The notes beneath the pieces are model-generated. The model was not told where the DNA came from. It saw only the letters and a list, made by a program, of their open reading frames with translations, and did not search any database. Shown one piece after another: positions 35,530-38,345 of a stretch of 38,345 nucleotides of DNA. Source of the stretch: an uncultured Microbacterium sp. Its GTDB lineage: Bacteria > Actinomycetota > Actinomycetes > Actinomycetales > Microbacteriaceae. The stretch lies in contig CAJYHN010000009.1 in NCBI GenBank assembly GCA_913774665.1, positions 1 through 38,345 of the forward strand, given 5' to 3'. Position numbers and translations under genes: made by a program. Position 1 is the first letter of the stretch; each line of letters begins with the position of its first letter.

Positions 35530-36567
35530 TCAGCGCACGCGGAACGGGTCCGCGTAGAGCTGCTCCGGAACCCGGAAGCCGAAGATGGCACGACCGCTGT
35601 TCCAGATCGCCGCCGCGCCGGCACGCAGGAGGTCGATCTGTCGCCCTCCGTCGTTGACGATCCGGAGATCGACGCCGTCGATCTCGACGATCGCGTCGCC
35701 CACACGGGTGCGGTCGCCCTTGACGACCGTCGCGGGGTACGGCTCGAAGAGCTGTCGAAGGTCTTCCACGATGTAATCGGGGCGCTGTGAGGGCGGTGCC
35801 GCGAGCACCTGCTTCGGTCGATCGATGCCCGTGAGCACCAGCAGGGAGCGCATCTCGGCCGTGCGTGCGCCTTGGATATCGGTATCGAGGCGGTCGCCGA
35901 TGAACAGCGGCGACTGCGCGCCGGTGCGCGCGACGGCGACATCGAAGATGGGCCGTTCGGGCTTGCCGGCGATCGTGGCCAGCCGTCCCACAGCCGTGTG
36001 CACGGCCGACACCAGCGTGCCGTTTCCCGGAGCGATGCCGCGGGCCTGCGGAATCGTCCAGTCGGAGTTGGTGGCGACCCAGGGAATGCCACCCTCCTCC
36101 ACAGGCGTCGCGAGCGCATACGCGGCCTCGGCGAGATGGACCCACCCGACCTCGGGAGCAAAGCCTTGGACGACCGCCGCCGGGCTGTCGTCAGCGCTGC
36201 GCGTCACGACGAAGCCGGCCTTCTCGACCTCGACGACGAGACCCTCGCCGCCGATGACGAGCAGAGTGGAACCCGCAGGCACCAGGTCACGCATCAGACG
36301 CATCGCCGCCTGCGGGCTGGTGGTGACGTCGTCCGCCGCCACTCGCAGCCCGAGGGAGGTGAGGTGCTCGGCGACCGACGCGTCGGTGCGCGAGGCGTTG
36401 TTGGTGATGTACCCGAGACGACGCCCCTCCTGCTGGGCGCGATTCAGGCTGTCGACCGCATGGGGCAGAGCACCCGGGCCCGCGTAGACCACCCCGTCGA
36501 GGTCCGCCAGCACGACGTCGACGTCGTCGAGCGGCGTCGGCGGCGGAGTGCTCCGTCCGAAGATCAT
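35530..36567 (-). CDS. HAD-IIA family sugar/glycerol-phosphate phosphatase
   Basis: The 345-aa protein has HAD motif I DLDGVVY at 22-28 with nucleophile Asp22 and Asp24, motif II ITNNASR, a type IIA cap, Lys of AGKPERPIF (motif III) and FIGDRLDTDI (motif IV). About 75 extra C-terminal residues follow the HAD core. The neighbouring order and this extension match Rv1692 of M. tuberculosis, a reported glycerol 3-phosphate phosphatase whose C-terminal part has been described as GNAT-like. A role in polar-head-group recycling is therefore likely but inferred. The ATG overlaps the stop of the upstream TPR-like gene. Confidence 0.88.
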   Translation of the reverse strand: MIFGRSTPPPTPLDDVDVVLADLDGVVYAGPGALPHAVDSLNRAQQEGRRLGYITNNASRTDASVAEHLTSLGLRVAADDVTTSPQAAMRLMRDLVPAGSTLLVIGGEGLVVEVEKAGFVVTRSADDSPAAVVQGFAPEVGWVHLAEAAYALATPVEEGGIPWVATNSDWTIPQARGIAPGNGTLVSAVHTAVGRLATIAGKPERPIFDVAVARTGAQSPLFIGDRLDTDIQGARTAEMRSLLVLTGIDRPKQVLAAPPSQRPDYIVEDLRQLFEPYPATVVKGDRTRVGDAIVEIDGVDLRIVNDGGRQIDLLRAGAAAIWNSGRAIFGFRVPEQLYADPFRVR

Positions 36568-38114
36568 CGCCCGTCTTCCTCGGCGTCTGACTCCGCGGCT
36601 GCGTCAGCGGAGTCGATACCGTCGGGGCGATCGAGGACATCACCCTCCGTCACGTCTTCGTCGTGCGGTTCGCTCGCATCGTCGTCCGCCGGCTCCATCG
36701 CCACCTCGTCCCCTTCGAGGGGGATGACTCCGGATGCCACGTCGACGCCGCCTTCGTCGTCGATGAGTTCGATCTCTTCGACGACGATGACCTCGCGGTC
36801 GGCAACGCCTGCGGCGGCGTCGAGAGCATCGGCCGCGATCTCGGCTCGACGCTCCCACTCGGCAGCTTCATCGGACCGTCCGAGTTCTTCGAGCACCGCC
36901 GCTCGCGCGGAGAAGAGCGCCGGGCTCCACTCGAACGCGCGGTCAGGGTCGGCCTCGGGGATCTCGAGCTCCTGCAGCGCACGGTCCGCCTGTCCGAGAT
37001 CGAGGCGCGCTCCCGACATGGCGATCGCCAACTGTACGCGCACCGGTACGGACAGGCTCGAGCGGTCGACCGCGCGCCCCTCCTCGAGAGCGCGGTCGGG
37101 GCGTCCGACTCCGCGCTCACTGTCGACGATGAGCGGAAGCTGCTCGTCGGACCCGGTGATCCGGCGGTGCGTCCGGAGTTCGCGCAGTGCCAGGGCGAAG
37201 TCGCCGACGGCGTAAGCCGTGATGGCGACGGTCTCGCGGACGACTCCGACACGGCCGGCGCTTCGGGATGCCGCCAATGCATGCTGGTGCGCCAGCTGAG
37301 GGTCCTCGTCGATCATGCGAGCCGCCATCGCGAGGTGTCGGGCGACGTTGTCGGCGTTGTCCTTGCTGAGGGTCTTCAACTCATTGCGAGCAGCGCCCGG
37401 AAGGTCGAAGGCGGTGACGTCCTCGGGGATCTCCGGGCCACGCTCGCGACGATCCTGCGGCGGGCGCGTGGCCCGGGAATCCTCACGATCGAATCGTCTC
37501 GGCGCTCCTGCGCCTGGCCGGCGGTCGCCACTCGGGCGTCGGTCGCCGCCGCCGAACCCACGGGAGTCAGCGTCTCGGCGGACGGGGCGGTCCCCGTCAC
37601 GACGGAACGGACGATCACCATCACGACGAACAGGGCGATCACCGTCACGACGGAACGGGCGATCCCCGTCCTGACGGAACGGGCGGTCACCATTACGACG
37701 AACAGGACGGTCACCGTCACGACGGAACGGACGATCCCCGTCCTGACGGAACGCGCGGTCACCATCACGACGAACAGGGCGATCCCTGTCCTGACGGAAC
37801 GGCCGGTCACCATCACGACGGACGGGACGATCCCCGTCACGACGCACAGGGCGATCCCCGTCACGACGGAACGGACGATCCCCGTCCTGCCGGAACGGAC
37901 GGTCACCATCACGACGGACGGGACGACCGCCATCACGACGGAACGGCCGCTGTTCGCCGTCGCGCCGCGGCCCACCGGCCTGTCCATCCCGGCGGGAGGG
38001 GCGATCGTTTCGAGGCGAAGACGCGTCGCCTCGGGAGGACTGTCCGCGCCCGGACGCGCGGTCGCCCGAGCGCCCTTCGTTGCTCTTGCGATCGTTCGCG
38101 TCGTCCGACGACAT
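36564..38114 (-). CDS. TPR-like protein with basic octapeptide-repeat N-terminus (Rv1691-like position)
   Basis: The 516-aa protein has three parts. Residues 1-235 are disordered and rich in Arg, Asp and Gly, with about 15 copies of an octapeptide like RRDGDRPF/V at 59-178. Residues 235-445 are alpha-helical with TPR-like pairs (ARHLAMAARMIDEDPQLAHQHALAAS, GDFALALRELRTHRR). The end (about 450-516) is strongly acidic. It is first in the core operon, as Rv1691 is in M. tuberculosis. The basic repeats and nearness to rRNA genes suggest RNA or ribosome contact (inference only). GGAGGG seven bases before the ATG fixes the start; a longer frame runs into the 5S gene. Confidence 0.85.
   Translation of the reverse strand: MSSDDANDRKSNEGRSGDRASGRGQSSRGDASSPRNDRPSRRDGQAGGPRRDGEQRPFRRDGGRPVRRDGDRPFRQDGDRPFRRDGDRPVRRDGDRPVRRDGDRPFRQDRDRPVRRDGDRAFRQDGDRPFRRDGDRPVRRNGDRPFRQDGDRPFRRDGDRPVRRDGDRPFRRDGDRPVRRDADSRGFGGGDRRPSGDRRPGAGAPRRFDREDSRATRPPQDRRERGPEIPEDVTAFDLPGAARNELKTLSKDNADNVARHLAMAARMIDEDPQLAHQHALAASRSAGRVGVVRETVAITAYAVGDFALALRELRTHRRITGSDEQLPLIVDSERGVGRPDRALEEGRAVDRSSLSVPVRVQLAIAMSGARLDLGQADRALQELEIPEADPDRAFEWSPALFSARAAVLEELGRSDEAAEWERRAEIAADALDAAAGVADREVIVVEEIELIDDEGGVDVASGVIPLEGDEVAMEPADDDASEPHDEDVTEGDVLDRPDGIDSADAAAESDAEEDGR
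37581..37940 (-). repeat. 24-bp in-frame tandem repeat array
   Basis: About 15 head-to-tail 24-bp units encode the octapeptide RRDGDRPF or RRDGDRPV with small variants (RQ, RN, DRDRP, DGDRAF). It is a coding minisatellite inside the TPR-like gene. Copy number is likely to vary between strains and may be collapsed in short-read assemblies. Confidence 0.9.
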
Positions 38115-38150
38115 GACTGTCCCTCCGGGGGGGATTGTGCCCGTAAATGC

Positions 38151-38182
38151 GAAATGGCCACCCAACTTTGGGTGGCCATTTC
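38151..38182 (-). terminator. rRNA operon terminator
   Basis: GAAATGGCCACCCA (38151-38164) pairs perfectly with TGGGTGGCCATTTC (38169-38182), a 14-bp stem with a 4-base loop, just after the 3' end of 5S rRNA. Read leftward, the descending arm ends ATTTC, giving a short U-run. It leaves only 36 bases before the next start codon. Confidence 0.85.
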
Positions 38183-38193
38183 GGTGAAAAGAA

Positions 38194-38312
38194 GTCCGGC
38201 GGTGTCCTACTCTCCCACAGGGTCCCCCCTGCAGTACCATCGGCGCTGAGAGGCTTAGCTTCCGGGTTCGGAATGTAACCGGGCGTTTCCCTCTCGCTAT
38301 GGCCGCCGAAAC
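38194..38312 (-). rRNA. rrf: 5S ribosomal RNA
   Basis: Read leftward, the sequence starts GTTTCGGCGGCCATAGCG, contains the conserved CCGAACCCGGAAGCTAAG and GATGGTACTGCAGGGGG segments, and ends GAGAGTAGGACACCGCCGGAC, whose last bases pair with the start (GGCGG with CCGCC). At about 119 bases this is a complete actinobacterial 5S rRNA. The remaining 33 bases to the window edge are probably the 23S-5S spacer, so a 23S gene should lie to the right. Confidence 0.96.
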
Positions 38313-38345
38313 ACTATTGATGTTTCAAAAACCAACAACGACATC

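Noticed and set aside
37581-37940. CRISPR-like array
   Set aside because: The units are contiguous 24-bp coding repeats without unique spacers, and they keep one reading frame encoding an octapeptide.

Overview
The window is about 38 kb of very GC-rich DNA (roughly 70% G+C, third codon positions nearly all G or C) from a Gram-positive actinobacterium. Codon use, short Shine-Dalgarno sites, many GTG starts and ATGA/GTGA overlaps, the 5S rRNA sequence and the gene order of the right half point to Microbacteriaceae, most likely Microbacterium. This placement is an inference from sequence character, not a search.

Region 1 (2-9193) is a carbohydrate uptake and catabolism locus. A leftward operon encodes a LacI regulator, a ManA-like isomerase, an FGGY kinase, a single-domain ABC ATPase, an RbsC-type permease and a lipoprotein binding protein cut by the window edge. 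A leftward DUF4432 (mutarotase-like) gene and a rightward class I aldolase / Gfo-Idh-MocA oxidoreductase pair diverge from a shared control region. Three near-identical palindromes (two GACAACGTTGTC and one with a single change) lie upstream of these units, so the LacI protein probably controls all of them. The substrate is unknown; isomerase, kinase and aldolase suggest aldose to ketose to ketose-phosphate to C3 fragments. A second, separate LacI gene follows (9307-10302).

Region 2 (10489-19320) is a surface-polysaccharide locus of mixed orientation: a PqqD-like/nucleotidyltransferase fusion, an O-antigen-ligase-like membrane protein, a Wzx-type flippase, a GT2 and three GT4 glycosyltransferases. 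Two convergent pairs overlap at their 3' ends.

Region 3 (19458-23969) holds an SDR oxidoreductase, then an alpha/beta hydrolase fused to a gluconate-dehydrogenase-subunit-3-like domain, translationally coupled to a GMC oxidoreductase with a ferredoxin-like CxxCxxCxxxC motif, then a miniature LysR-type DNA-binding protein with a lysine-rich tail. An ABC-F ATPase (24086-25726) is convergent with it.

Region 4 (25856-38114) is a leftward core operon: TPR-like protein, HAD phosphatase, 55-aa protein, tlyA, nadK, recN, DUF2207 membrane protein, pyrG, NUDIX hydrolase, xerD. The order matches Mycobacterium tuberculosis Rv1691-Rv1701 except that the DUF2207 protein occupies the place of Rv1697/Rv1698. 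The operon begins just downstream of a 5S rRNA gene and its terminator at the right edge.

Across the whole window the heptamer GGATGCC/GGCATCC occurs about 60 times, several-fold more than composition predicts, often forcing the otherwise rare Asp codon GAT. No tRNA, insertion sequence, prophage or CRISPR array was seen.
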